Assembly: GCA_963377175.1 (NCBI GenBank)
Contig: CAUJNA010000500.1
Location: forward strand, 106,001-170,000
Source of the DNA: Effrenium voratum
Taxonomy: Eukaryota > Sar > Dinophyceae > Suessiales > Symbiodiniaceae
Direction: 5' to 3'
Length of the DNA: 64,000 bases
Part shown: positions 18,806 to 29,900 of the stretch, one piece after another
Layout of the letters: each line of letters opens with the position of its first letter
Numbering within the stretch: the stretch's first letter is position 1
Program-made: the position numbers and the translations under genes
Notes under the pieces: generated by a model
Told to the model about the DNA's origin: nothing
The model's database searches: none
What the model saw: only the letters and a program-made list of their open reading frames with translations

Positions 18806-21800
18806 TCCAAAGTGAATTATCCGATCAGCAGCGAGAGAGACTGATCAGCGCAATGTCATTGAGGAACATCACACTCGACAACTACACCTACGAGATGATG
18901 AAGACGCAGTACCACGACCTTTTCATCACAACCAGGACCTCGATCCAAGATCCATCCATCCGACCTCCAGGAGGACATAAAAGCAATACCTTCTACATCC
19001 TGGAACAAGGAGAATACGAAGGTGAAGAAGGCTTTTGGGTGGAAGATGAAGAAGGATACGAAGGATTCATGTCGAACAATGATGAAGATACATTTTGGGT
19101 ACTCGAGGAGAACGATGCGTTTATTGCAAGAAGAGTGTCTGGGCGCAATTTCAGATTCAAGAAAAGAAAAGGAAAAGGAAAATCATCCAGCAAAAAGGGC
19201 AATCACCGACGAGGTGGTTTCAAACCCTTCAAGAAAAGCGGTTCTGGCGGGAAGGCCAATATGGCCGACGAGTATTCGGATCCCTACGACCAGGCATATT
19301 GGGGAAAAGGCAAAGGAAAGAAAGGAAAGAAAGGAAAATCAAAATTCCAATATCCTTTCGATGGAAACAAAGGTTATCCATTCAGCGATCATGGCAAAGG
19401 AAAAGGCGGACAGGATAAAGGAAAATCCAAAACGTTCGCAGCCATCGCAGAGAAACAGGAGGAGCAGCCCGCCATCCAGCAGACTGCACCATCCGCAGAG
19501 CCTACATATGCCGGTTGGACAGATCAAGATTGGGATTCATCCTGGAATTGGAGTGAACATGGCTGGTACTCATCTCATGAGACATCCAGCACAGGACAAG
19601 CGATGATGGCATTCCATGACGCCTATGAGCAGATTGAGAAAGAAGCCATCCAGAAGAAGCTGATCCAAGACGATACAGTTTCTGAGCATACATTGACAGC
19701 GACAGCAAGACAAAGCCTCTTGGCAACAAAGCTGATGGCGCCTGTCATCAACCCTCAGCAAAATCCGACCTATGCGATCCTGGACAATGGATGTACCAGA
19801 TCCATGGGCAGCTGGTATGCGATCCAGCGTTTTACTCAGGCCATCGAACCCATGAAGGACATCATCTCCTATCAGTACATTCCGGCCGAGACCAAGTTCA
19901 CTTTTGCCAATGGAGAGACAGCCAAGGTAAATTGGACCTTGCATCTTCGATATCATACAACACCTCCATGCAGTACCAACATCGACATCCTTGAACAAGG
20001 AACTGTACCGATCCTTTTGAGCATCAGCCAGATGCGGAACCTGTACATGACCATCGAGCATACACCTCAGTGTGACAAGATCACCTGTAAGGCTTTTGGT
20101 ATGAATCGTCAAGCAGTTCCAGTATCCGGTACAGGACATGCACTCGTCGATCTTGCAGGTGTGGCAAGAGTGAAATCCCATGGAGAAATTGCTAGGAAAG
20201 GCCTCATCAACTATGTCTACGATGATGATGACAGCATCAAGTTTCAATCCGAGGAAAATCCGAAGAGTGAAACAGTGTGTGCATCCAAATCATCCGAGAC
20301 AAAAGAGGAAGCAGCAACTCCAAGGATTATTGGTACTACAAAGCAGGACCACTGGATACACGACGAGAAGAACAAGAAGCTCATCCGTGTGCACATGACA
20401 CCTCGCAAGGCTTTGTTCACACCGATTGGAGCAAAGGGATGTCCAGTTAATCCTGATAACATCAGCCGAGAACGTACCACGGAAATCATTGATGCAACCA
20501 AAGGTGGAGACCCAGAAATCCTTGAAGACAATTGGAGACTTACCTCCCAGGCGAACAAACCGTTGATCAACCTGTGGAAAGGTAAGACCATTTTCACTCT
20601 CGAGGACAATCCGCAAGAATCAGGTTCAGGATCAGCCGCAGATAGGACCATCGACAAGAAGGGCCAGTCGACTATTGAGCCAGATCCTATTATGCCATCC
20701 GCAGAAGAACCGACTTCTTTGCCAACAGCCTTAGGCAGAATCCACAAGCGATTGTCAAATCCGGAAGAGTTGAAGAAGCTCCACCTACAGCATCATCATA
20801 TGAACACAGAACAATTTCGATTTAGAACCCGTGCGCTCCACTTGCCAAAATCAATCTACGACCTCTATGACAAGATCCGAAGTGAATGCGAAGTTTGCCA
20901 GGCAGCCAAGCAAGGACCATCACGAAGCAAGACCAGTGGACTTCGAGCGGACACCTTCGGAGACATGACATTCATCGATCACTGTCAAGTTCCATTGGGA
21001 ACTGGAGAACATATCATTGTGTTTGTCATCCTGGACGGAGCAACAACGTTGCTCACTGCTGAGGTAGTGAAGACTACCCAAGAATCCGAGAACATTACTG
21101 TCCTCAGGAACTACTTCGACCAGTACCACCTGCAGCCAAAATCCGTTGTCGGCGATCAAGCCTTCATGTCAGAGACATGGGAACATTTTTATCAATCCCT
21201 CGATATAACACCAATCTCGTTGGGACCAAATACACCATGGCCAAATCGAGCTGAATCAGCAGTTCGACTTTTGAAGGCACAGCTAAAGATCATGCTTCAT
21301 TCAATCAAATCCGGCACTGCACCTGCCACATTGAAGAAGATCACATACCGACAGCTGGCGAAGGCCGCAGCAACTGTCAGGAACCAAACGGTAACCTACG
21401 GGGGTGTCACACCCCTGGAACTTGCATTCGGACGAAGACCAGCAGATCTCACCCAACTCGATGTCGCAACTCCAACTCAGTTGACGATTGATCGGAATGA
21501 AGAAGAGCTCACAGCCATTCAAGTCAAGCAGCTGTCGAAGCAGTCATTCCAAGAAGCTCGTCAATCCGAAGACATCCGACGAGACCTTGCACAGAATCTC
21601 CGAATGAGTGCCAAACCTCTGCAGTTGAAGGACAAGGTATTCTACTGGCAGGAAGACAAATCCAAGATTCGTTCCGATGGAAGCAGAGGAGGAATCTGGA
21701 TCAAAGGAAAAGTAATTTCTTTGGAAGGAGCTATGGTTGGACTTGATCTTGGAACAAGACTCATCAAGGTCAACCTGACTAAGGTCAGAAAGGATGAGAC

Positions 21801-24800
21801 GATCCCTCCGGGAAAGCCTGGAGTTGATTTCTTGTTGCCCGAGGAACAAGAATCCTTACAGCAAGATCCGGAAGGAACATCATCCGATTCCAAGAAGAAG
21901 CAGCCAACCATTCCAACTCCAAAGCCAGCATCCTCACGGCCATTACGCATCGCTGGGAAGTCGAAGAAACCACCATTGGTACCAACACCATCTGAGACCC
22001 GTCCATCCGCAGGACCTATGAACGTGGAAGATATGACTGAAGATAGAACATCCATCTCAGAACAAGCACATTGGAACTGTGTGCGAAAAGGGAAGATCCA
22101 CGTCCTAGAGATCTTTGCAGGAAGTGCCAGATTCAGTCAATGCTGTGCACTTACAGGTCTCAAGGTTGGGACACCAGTCGACATCCGAACAGGATTTGAC
22201 GTAATGACATCCAAGGGACGACATATGGTCATGGAGATCATTCGAGAACAAGCACCTGATCTCATTCTCATGGCCCCTGTCTGTGGACCATGGTCGAACA
22301 TGCAGAACATCCAACAAGATCAACAGAAGGTCTGGGAGAAGCGACAACGCTATATCCCGATGATCGAGTTTGTGGCATCCATTGCGCGATATCAGCTCAA
22401 GCACAAGAGATATTTTATCATCGAAAATCCTCAGACATCCAGGATCTGGTATTTGAATTGCATGCAGCAACTCTTCACAGATCCATCCGTCACCTGGGGA
22501 GATTTCCATTTTTGTGCATTCGGACTGAGAGATCCTGAATCCGGACTCAGATGTCTCAAGCCAACCAGCTTGATGCATTGCTTGCCACCAGAGGTAATGA
22601 GACCGATTTTCAGAAAGTGCAAGAACTTCACCAGCTCGGTGAAACACGAACATCAACACCTTGAAGGAAATGCCGGCACTTTCGGAAGCAGAACAAAACT
22701 GGCACAGGTATACCCTTACCAGTTCTGTCAGGATCTTGCGCATATCGTCCTGCGTCACCTAAAGGTGAAACCGCTTGACAACGAGGTGTATCTCTTGGAG
22801 GACATCTTCGAGCCGTTCACCAACAAGGAGATCAACATCCTTCGCAAGGAGATGGACGCCATCGATCAGGAGTTCAACATGACCAGCAGCAGCACTGCAG
22901 TCAGAATCCAGGACCTTCCGTTCAACAAGGAAGTCCCTCCGTTGATCATCCAAGATCCACTAGTAAATAAATTTCAGAAGACATTGAAACAGTATCCTCC
23001 AGGAACTGAGATAGATGTTTTCAAGCAAAATCCAAATGACTGGCGATGTCAGAACATGTGGAATGGATGCAAGAAGCTAAGACAGCTATGCATTTCATCC
23101 ACACAATACGATGCATGCACAGCATACGTCCATACTATTGGCATCAACATGCCTATCAATTCACCACCGGACGATGCGTGCATTGCTTTCTGGCAGCCTG
23201 ATCAGCTGAGTAGGATCTGGGTCTTGCCAGCATCCAAGTGCAATTGGGAAAATTTCAATCCGAAAACGTGGCATGCAGTGATGTATTCATCCGTGCATCA
23301 GGCATTCTCAGATGCACCAAGCATCAAGCCGATGCCGATCGAGGTCGATCCCATGGATCCCTTGAACTCACCTCGACCGCCGGATACACAGCAGCCACCT
23401 GATCAACCGGACCATCCCATGCCTGATCCAAGACCGCCTACACCACCAGACGAGAACATGAGCGATCCTCCACCGGATCAGCCAGATCAGCCTGATCAAC
23501 ATGATCGACCCGATCATCCTATGCCGCCAGCACCACCAGGTGTGTCACCAGACAGTCCAGTGGATCCACCACTGCCGCCACATGACCGACCGGGCAGAGA
23601 CAATCCCGGGGTCAAACGGCAAAAGCAGTCCATTTCATCCTCAAGTGGACTCAATCGACTGGGGGGTGATGTTACTTTGCCGTCTCAGTCAGAACCATCT
23701 CAACCGGTTCTTCCAACTGTCGTGGTGCCATCACCACCTGCCATATTAACAAATCCCGAAGCAGAAGACAACGATGAAGAGCTTGAACTGCCGCATCTTG
23801 AACAAGAAGAGACAACTAATCCGTTGCAAAGCAGTCCACCGAAGAAGCAGAAGACAGGAAAGAAGAAGAAGAAGACAGGCGATGATGACGATACGCCTGT
23901 ATCATCTCCCAGAGATGAACCTGCAGCTTCATCCAACTTTAATCCGAACAATCCTATCAGTTTGCCGATGCAAGATGAGAGTGAAGAAGAACTTATTCCT
24001 CACGTTCCAACTTCATCCGGCACAGGAAGTTCACAGAGAGCCAACCAGTACACTGACCAGGAAGACGGTGAATCCGAAGACTCACAGAGGACAATACCTT
24101 ACGATGATCAAGAAGCAGATCTTGTTCTTGATGAAGCACATTGGTCATTCATGACAGCCGAGCAGAAGATATGCTCCAACACTGGATCCTTTACAGTTCC
24201 GAGAGATATTGAAGGAAACCCTGTCTTTCTTGGACATGTAAAAGGGACCTTCAAACCATCCAATGTGTGCGGATTCTCTCATCAAAAGTACAAGGACAAG
24301 AACCATGTTGACCAACTTTGCAAGAACATGACGGACGATGACCGAGCACTCTTAGTCTTATACTCATCCAGGCAAGAATCCTTGAAGGCTTCATCCACAT
24401 CCGCACTCATTGGTAAGAAGCGGAAGGAAGCAACAGCCACCGAGATAAAGGCTTATCAAAAGCAGTTTCTTGAAGCCAAGAATCTTGAGTGCAAATCCTG
24501 GCTCGACAATGAAGTGTTCGATTTGGTCGATACACGAAAATTACATGTCAGGAATTGGGTCACCGGACGATGGGTCCTTACTCTGAAAAGAGATAAGGAC
24601 GGAAACTTCTTAAAGACAAAGGCTCGTTGGGTCCTCAGGGGTTTTCAAGACAAGCAGAAGAATGATCAGCAGACAGACAGTCCTGCTGCATCCAGGAGTG
24701 GTTTCCGCCTTGCCATCCAAGCAGCCGCAAACAAGGGCTGGAACATTTTTCATATGGATTTGAAGACAGCATTTCTCCAAGGCGAGGCATACGATCAGAA

Positions 24801-26238
24801 TCGTGACATCATTTGTCAGATCCCTCCTGAAATGGGATATCCACCACACATTGGGGCACGCATGAAGAAGCCTGCTTATGGGCTGAACGACGCACCACGC
24901 AGATGGTGGAACATCCTCGATTCGGCACTCAGATCATACGGTCTGGTGCCCACCAGGGCAGACAGATGTACATATGTTTACTACGGTAAACAGCTTCCAA
25001 AATCCGCACCGACCAGTGAAAAGAAATCATCCAATACATTTGATTTAGAAGGCGCTGTTGACTATCTCATGGACCCCGTTTCTGGAAACAATGCCAAGAA
25101 TCGACAAGTTCATGGAGCACTTTCTCTACATGTTGATGATCTTCTTATGACCGGTGATGACGTGTTTGAGAAGGAAATCATGGGTCGACTTTGTAGAGAT
25201 TTCCAAGTCGGTTCAGAAGACAAGAATGATTGCCTTTTCGTAGGACAACGCATCCAATGGAAGCAAGATGACAAATACGGTTGGTACATCAATGTACATC
25301 AGAATGTCGCCATTGACGAACTTCAGGAGATCACATTTGACAAGTACTTAAAGGACGACGTTCCACTCACTCCTCAAATGCACACTGCCTACAGAAGTGT
25401 CTTAGGTCAGATCAATTGGTTACAATCGCGAACGCAATTCCACATCGGTTATCAATTCTCCAGGTGTGCATCCAAGGCATCCTCACCGACCATTGGAGAT
25501 GTTCGCGCGATCAATAAGACAGTCAGAACCATCAAGAGCATCCCGCTAAGTATGAGATTCTGGCCCCTTCGGGGAAAGACACGCATAGTTGGGTATCCCG
25601 ATGCATCCTATCGAAACAATGAAGATAAGTCATCCCAACGCGCGCATGTTATCTTTCTTGCTGAACAGAGAGATCTTCGCCAAGGCACCTCGAACTCGAG
25701 AGGCTCATTAGTTGACTACGAGATGCATAAGATCACCGCTACAACAATGTCCACTACTGTCGCAGAACTACATGGACTAATGCGTTGTTACGGTTCAGCC
25801 TTATTTCTTCGCGGACTCTGGTCAGACCTAACAGGCGAAATCGCAGATGTTCACATCCGGACCGATGCTAATAATCTTGTTACGACAGCATCCACAACAC
25901 ATCAACCGGAACAGAAAGAAACAATGCATTTAATCCAGATGCTTCGAAAAGAAAGCAACAGTGGACAGATGCACGATCTAGCACATGTACGAAGCGAAGA
26001 CTGTTTAGCAGACTCACTTACAAAGCATTCTGCTAAGGCCGATGAACTCATCAAAGCAGTATTGACAGGTAACCTCCTGAACGTTGACGCTCATCCGCCC
26101 TTCCGTACCATGTTGCAGAACAAGGCATTTTTGGTTGAATGGCTGGCACACAATACAAAACATGGACCAGACATAGTCGCATTTTTCGGTATCGGTGTAG
26201 CCGAATCCATGTTCACATACTGGGGAACTTGGGCATGA
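18757..26238 (+). CDS. Copia polyprotein of element 2: gag C-part, protease, integrase, methyltransferase-like, RT, RNase H
   Basis: The frame is open from 18715, and ATG 18757 is the first Met. Residue numbers count from there. Lys/Gly-rich basic segments lie at about 135-225. Protease DNGCTRSMG starts at 343. The integrase has H-H/C-x2-C near 676-715, catalytic D736, D800 and E833. A methyltransferase-like domain spans about 1112-1335, with EIFAGSARFS (1118-1127, motif-I-like), APVCGPWS (Cys 1176, motif-IV-like) and IIENP (about 1220). A Pro/Asp-rich linker is followed by reverse transcriptase from about 1915 (HMDLKTAF, D2001; HVDD, 2125-2128 in place of YVDD). RNase H has D2282, E2337 and D2370. 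Copia RT makes cDNA in particles and the integrase inserts it. The methyltransferase-like domain is not a standard copia part. The frame is intact to TGA 26236. Confidence 0.95.
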   Translation: MDAFPLSDNLIAQFFIIQSELSDQQRERLISAMSLRNITLDNYTYEMMKTQYHDLFITTRTSIQDPSIRPPGGHKSNTFYILEQGEYEGEEGFWVEDEEGYEGFMSNNDEDTFWVLEENDAFIARRVSGRNFRFKKRKGKGKSSSKKGNHRRGGFKPFKKSGSGGKANMADEYSDPYDQAYWGKGKGKKGKKGKSKFQYPFDGNKGYPFSDHGKGKGGQDKGKSKTFAAIAEKQEEQPAIQQTAPSAEPTYAGWTDQDWDSSWNWSEHGWYSSHETSSTGQAMMAFHDAYEQIEKEAIQKKLIQDDTVSEHTLTATARQSLLATKLMAPVINPQQNPTYAILDNGCTRSMGSWYAIQRFTQAIEPMKDIISYQYIPAETKFTFANGETAKVNWTLHLRYHTTPPCSTNIDILEQGTVPILLSISQMRNLYMTIEHTPQCDKITCKAFGMNRQAVPVSGTGHALVDLAGVARVKSHGEIARKGLINYVYDDDDSIKFQSEENPKSETVCASKSSETKEEAATPRIIGTTKQDHWIHDEKNKKLIRVHMTPRKALFTPIGAKGCPVNPDNISRERTTEIIDATKGGDPEILEDNWRLTSQANKPLINLWKGKTIFTLEDNPQESGSGSAADRTIDKKGQSTIEPDPIMPSAEEPTSLPTALGRIHKRLSNPEELKKLHLQHHHMNTEQFRFRTRALHLPKSIYDLYDKIRSECEVCQAAKQGPSRSKTSGLRADTFGDMTFIDHCQVPLGTGEHIIVFVILDGATTLLTAEVVKTTQESENITVLRNYFDQYHLQPKSVVGDQAFMSETWEHFYQSLDITPISLGPNTPWPNRAESAVRLLKAQLKIMLHSIKSGTAPATLKKITYRQLAKAAATVRNQTVTYGGVTPLELAFGRRPADLTQLDVATPTQLTIDRNEEELTAIQVKQLSKQSFQEARQSEDIRRDLAQNLRMSAKPLQLKDKVFYWQEDKSKIRSDGSRGGIWIKGKVISLEGAMVGLDLGTRLIKVNLTKVRKDETIPPGKPGVDFLLPEEQESLQQDPEGTSSDSKKKQPTIPTPKPASSRPLRIAGKSKKPPLVPTPSETRPSAGPMNVEDMTEDRTSISEQAHWNCVRKGKIHVLEIFAGSARFSQCCALTGLKVGTPVDIRTGFDVMTSKGRHMVMEIIREQAPDLILMAPVCGPWSNMQNIQQDQQKVWEKRQRYIPMIEFVASIARYQLKHKRYFIIENPQTSRIWYLNCMQQLFTDPSVTWGDFHFCAFGLRDPESGLRCLKPTSLMHCLPPEVMRPIFRKCKNFTSSVKHEHQHLEGNAGTFGSRTKLAQVYPYQFCQDLAHIVLRHLKVKPLDNEVYLLEDIFEPFTNKEINILRKEMDAIDQEFNMTSSSTAVRIQDLPFNKEVPPLIIQDPLVNKFQKTLKQYPPGTEIDVFKQNPNDWRCQNMWNGCKKLRQLCISSTQYDACTAYVHTIGINMPINSPPDDACIAFWQPDQLSRIWVLPASKCNWENFNPKTWHAVMYSSVHQAFSDAPSIKPMPIEVDPMDPLNSPRPPDTQQPPDQPDHPMPDPRPPTPPDENMSDPPPDQPDQPDQHDRPDHPMPPAPPGVSPDSPVDPPLPPHDRPGRDNPGVKRQKQSISSSSGLNRLGGDVTLPSQSEPSQPVLPTVVVPSPPAILTNPEAEDNDEELELPHLEQEETTNPLQSSPPKKQKTGKKKKKTGDDDDTPVSSPRDEPAASSNFNPNNPISLPMQDESEEELIPHVPTSSGTGSSQRANQYTDQEDGESEDSQRTIPYDDQEADLVLDEAHWSFMTAEQKICSNTGSFTVPRDIEGNPVFLGHVKGTFKPSNVCGFSHQKYKDKNHVDQLCKNMTDDDRALLVLYSSRQESLKASSTSALIGKKRKEATATEIKAYQKQFLEAKNLECKSWLDNEVFDLVDTRKLHVRNWVTGRWVLTLKRDKDGNFLKTKARWVLRGFQDKQKNDQQTDSPAASRSGFRLAIQAAANKGWNIFHMDLKTAFLQGEAYDQNRDIICQIPPEMGYPPHIGARMKKPAYGLNDAPRRWWNILDSALRSYGLVPTRADRCTYVYYGKQLPKSAPTSEKKSSNTFDLEGAVDYLMDPVSGNNAKNRQVHGALSLHVDDLLMTGDDVFEKEIMGRLCRDFQVGSEDKNDCLFVGQRIQWKQDDKYGWYINVHQNVAIDELQEITFDKYLKDDVPLTPQMHTAYRSVLGQINWLQSRTQFHIGYQFSRCASKASSPTIGDVRAINKTVRTIKSIPLSMRFWPLRGKTRIVGYPDASYRNNEDKSSQRAHVIFLAEQRDLRQGTSNSRGSLVDYEMHKITATTMSTTVAELHGLMRCYGSALFLRGLWSDLTGEIADVHIRTDANNLVTTASTTHQPEQKETMHLIQMLRKESNSGQMHDLAHVRSEDCLADSLTKHSAKADELIKAVLTGNLLNVDAHPPFRTMLQNKAFLVEWLAHNTKHGPDIVAFFGIGVAESMFTYWGTWA
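23660..23671 (+). promoter_or_regulatory. Possible internal polypurine tract, element 2
   Basis: TGGGGGGTGATG lies inside a block nearly identical to element 1. It is a candidate second plus-strand primer. No purine-rich tract abuts the 3' LTR (the bases before it are TGTCTGTTTT), so an internal tract would be of interest. Confidence 0.3.
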
Positions 26239-26346
26239 GTGACATGTCCACCATTTTCAATTGCATGAATTTTTCATTTTGCATTATCAAATCCTCAGTG
26301 CCGTGATGATTACATTGCATGTGACCATTCTTGAATCTCAAGAAAT

Positions 26347-26985
26347 ATGTGTCTGCATCCGCAGCCAGTTTGGTTTACAACCATTTCCGAATCTTTGCTA
26401 CAGTGTATGCAAATTGCCGAAGACATGCCGATGCTCTCCAATGTTTTCTCCCTTTTGAAGACGCCGCAGTCATCCGGGAAGAATCCATCCGGAAAGAGCC
26501 GTGCATCCCCACTCAAAGAATCACCACTTCGAAAGACGGAAGATGAAGAAAGCCAGGACAGTTGCTTGCCGGGTTTTTCATCCGACGAATCCATGGAGGA
26601 CATCTACGACGATCAGGACACAAGATCCAATCCTCGAGATGATGACATCCACATGGACGAAGTCGACTATGATCCCGATTCCGAGTCGGACAAGGAAAGT
26701 GAAACAGAAGGCGAACCCTCCGAGGGACAGCCAAAGAGCAAGGCGATGCCCAAGAAGCCACCGGTACCGCCGCTGAAACTTGTGCCAAAGACAAGGGCGC
26801 AGCCATCAGCATCCTTGGACGAGGAGACGGAATCAGACCATCAGATTTACCTTCGGCCAGAATGCAGATCGACCTCCAGCAAATGCAGATCGATCTCCAC
26901 TACCAAGGCGTCCCACAGTGAAGGCACCTCCACCGTCCATCGATATCAAGCTACACCAAGCAGCGTGGAAAAGCCAATCCGATAA
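26347..26985 (+). CDS. Acidic N-terminal part of the element 2 accessory gene
   Basis: The ORF starts 108 nt after the pol stop. It is Ser/Pro/Lys-rich, then strongly acidic (DESMEDIYDDQDTR, DSESDKESETEGEPSEGQ), then KAMPKKPPVPP. From 26780 on it overlaps the large accessory ORF, which is one base over (+1). The composition beyond about 26870 is less protein-like, so the true coding probably passes from this frame into the next between 26780 and 26900. A 1-nt change or frameshifting would explain the split. No known domain is present; it is probably a disordered leader of the following protein. ATG 26347 is the first in frame. Confidence 0.55.
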   Translation: MCLHPQPVWFTTISESLLQCMQIAEDMPMLSNVFSLLKTPQSSGKNPSGKSRASPLKESPLRKTEDEESQDSCLPGFSSDESMEDIYDDQDTRSNPRDDDIHMDEVDYDPDSESDKESETEGEPSEGQPKSKAMPKKPPVPPLKLVPKTRAQPSASLDEETESDHQIYLRPECRSTSSKCRSISTTKASHSEGTSTVHRYQATPSSVEKPIR

Positions 26986-29900
26986 TCCAGCAGCCAGCAT
27001 GCCAACGGGAACTGAGAGTGAAGATCCACTTGACAGCATCAAGTTTTACAAGGAGACTACGCATCCAGAGCCATTTTGGAATCCGGACTTCCTCAGATTT
27101 GTGGAGCCGTATTACCATGAGTGTGCGTACCTGCATTTTGATCACAAGGACTTCCACTTCATCCCCGAGCATGAGAGACCATCTGGAATGCCAAAGCCGG
27201 CATGGCTTAAGACACGGTTTGACAATTATTGGCAATCCACAATCCGTGGCGACGACAAGGACGGCGAGTCGGACTACATGGAGTTCATCAAGAAGATCTA
27301 TAAGTTCTGCTGTTACATCCATGACGATCCGAAGAATTTCACAACAGAAGTCATCCCGACAGTCAACCACAATGGACTGATCGACATGGACAGGACAACC
27401 AAGAATGTTGCTTCTCTATGCCAAGGTTTCAAGAACAAAATCGATCCATCCAATGCAAGGCACATTGTGGATCTCATCCTATGGAGAGTGGAGAGATTGA
27501 GTCGATTGTTCTCAGAGAACCTCAGGCACAATGCACGACAAGGAAGAGAATGCAAACGGCAGATCCAAGTCAACCTTGATGGATCCGCGGAATTCTGGGA
27601 AGTGCTCATGCAGATTGTCCATGCAAAGAATTTCCTTGGAGCAAAACCAGGAACTTTCTTGATGACAGTTTCCCCAACATTCGGAAAGAGCCGCTTCGAA
27701 ATAGCATTCGTCTATCCGAAGTTTGATGGAACATACAAAGAGAGAGAGGCGAAGAATGAGATTGTTCCGAAACACCGATGGATCAGCAGCCTATTGGACA
27801 AAGCCACAGGATCCGCTCTCCGGCCCAATGGAAAGGACTATTACAACGACAAGGGCATGGAGATGTATATCCGCTGCACGGCGGGTCATTCCCGGCACGT
27901 GGAAATTGAATCCATTGGCCGCCCGCTCTGGCAAGGCCAGAAGAAGGAACAGAAGTGGCCAGAACCATCCTATGGACTGCCACGATCCTACGAGAATGTC
28001 GATGCCGACGAGGATGATGAGCAGGATCAGCATTGGAATTGGCAATCCGGTAAGTCATCCCATGAGAAACGACCGGCATCTCCGAAGAAGATTGTGCCAT
28101 TTGCGAACCATCCGGTTACACTTGCGTTCCATGTCACATATGCTGATCAGCTCGTGAAGATCCAGCAGCAAGGCCTGAGACCAGGCAAGACATCCAAACC
28201 GGGAGGAAGACAACATGTCCATCTTGCATGCATCGATGACGTCCTCTACGACGACGCACCTATCGAATCGGTATTGCAATATGCACCAAAGGGACGAGAT
28301 GCTCTGCTAATCCTGGCATTCGATCAGGACAACAACTACAACCTCCATTCCACTGGAGAGCGCATCATCCTGACCGAGGAGACCATTTATCCGAGCAATA
28401 TTGCTGCCATGTACGATGGCGATGGAGAATTGTTGATGCAGAACAACATGATCCTGAGGAACTTGTTGAACAAAGACGACAGGGAGACTGTGGAAACCAC
28501 GATCCCGGAATTCGCAGCTCAGTTCTACAAGTGGATCAACTCCACGAAGGATGAATCTGGTCACGACAGCAGAGAACAATCCGAGAACAAGAAAAGAAGA
28601 CATTCAGGTGGACACGAAGAAGAGGATTTGCAGTCTACAGATGATCGATCCGTGAAGCCAAAGGTTTCGATCCTGGACTTCCTCACGCAAGACGATGTTG
28701 AACATTTTCACGAAGACTTCAACCAAGAAGATTTCACTCGCAGCAAGTCCAAGGCTGAAGCAAAACAAGATTTCCAAGATATCAGAGTCCAGTTCCAGAA
28801 TCTCCTGGAGACCTTGAAGAAGAATCCGGACACTCTGAATCATGAGTTGAGTGAATGCGAACTGAGATCTCTACGACATGTGGATCCGAAAGCCAACTTC
28901 AAAGAGATGGAGTTCTACTACGAATCCTCAGATACAAATCCAACAATTGAGGAGTTCCGTGCAGCCCAAGACAAATCCGGGTATCCGCTTAGGCTTCCGT
29001 TGGGAATCAAGAAGTTGCGGTATGACACTAATGAAAGAGTCATCAAGAAGTATACAGACATCCTGGGATCCTTATTCACAAGAACCGAAGGACCAGAGAT
29101 TGACTACCTGCAACAAAGAGAATTCCCATCCGGAAATATGCTCAACCTGTTGACAGTGAACCACGGCAACCTGTCGAGGAACCCGAGGCTTGATGGAAAA
29201 GAACTCAAGAATTGGCCGATCCATGACCGACCGATCCTCATGCAGTTGATCAAGAACAGCTCGAACATCCTTTGCATCAATGAGGCAGATCTGTTTACCG
29301 ATCCCCATGATGAGGAGAACAAGGCCATCATCCGACTGTTAATTAGGGCCGGTTACAAGGGAATCGTATTGAAACAATGGTTATCCAGAACCATTGCATG
29401 CTTCATCAGAGGAGGACCACATGCACGAGTTGAACTGTTGGCAAGATACATCTCCACCAAGTCAAAATCCTGGAGCACAACATTCGGAATGTTCAGATGC
29501 TATTTTGGACTCGAATCCGATTGCACTGATCCGGACTATGATATTCCGACATCCGATTGCTTGGCAACAACAGGACTGACCATGAAGAACGATCCTAAGA
29601 GGTTCGTAGGAGATCGATTGCCACCTCGCACATCCATTCAGAAGCTCGGGAAGAACGGTGAAATCATGGTCAGTCAGACTCGTTTCGAAGATGAGATCAT
29701 GGGAGAATTTCCAAAATCCGTTGCAGACCCTCGAATGGAATATGACGGCCGCCATGTGACCAGAGCAGACCTCCCCTTCGCAACAGTCGGAGTATTTCAT
29801 ATCCATCCGAACATTACCCACGGCGCTGCCATGGACGACATGAAGAAGGGAGTCCTGCCACATGTGACCGAGTATCAGTGCGATATTTTGACTGGCGATG

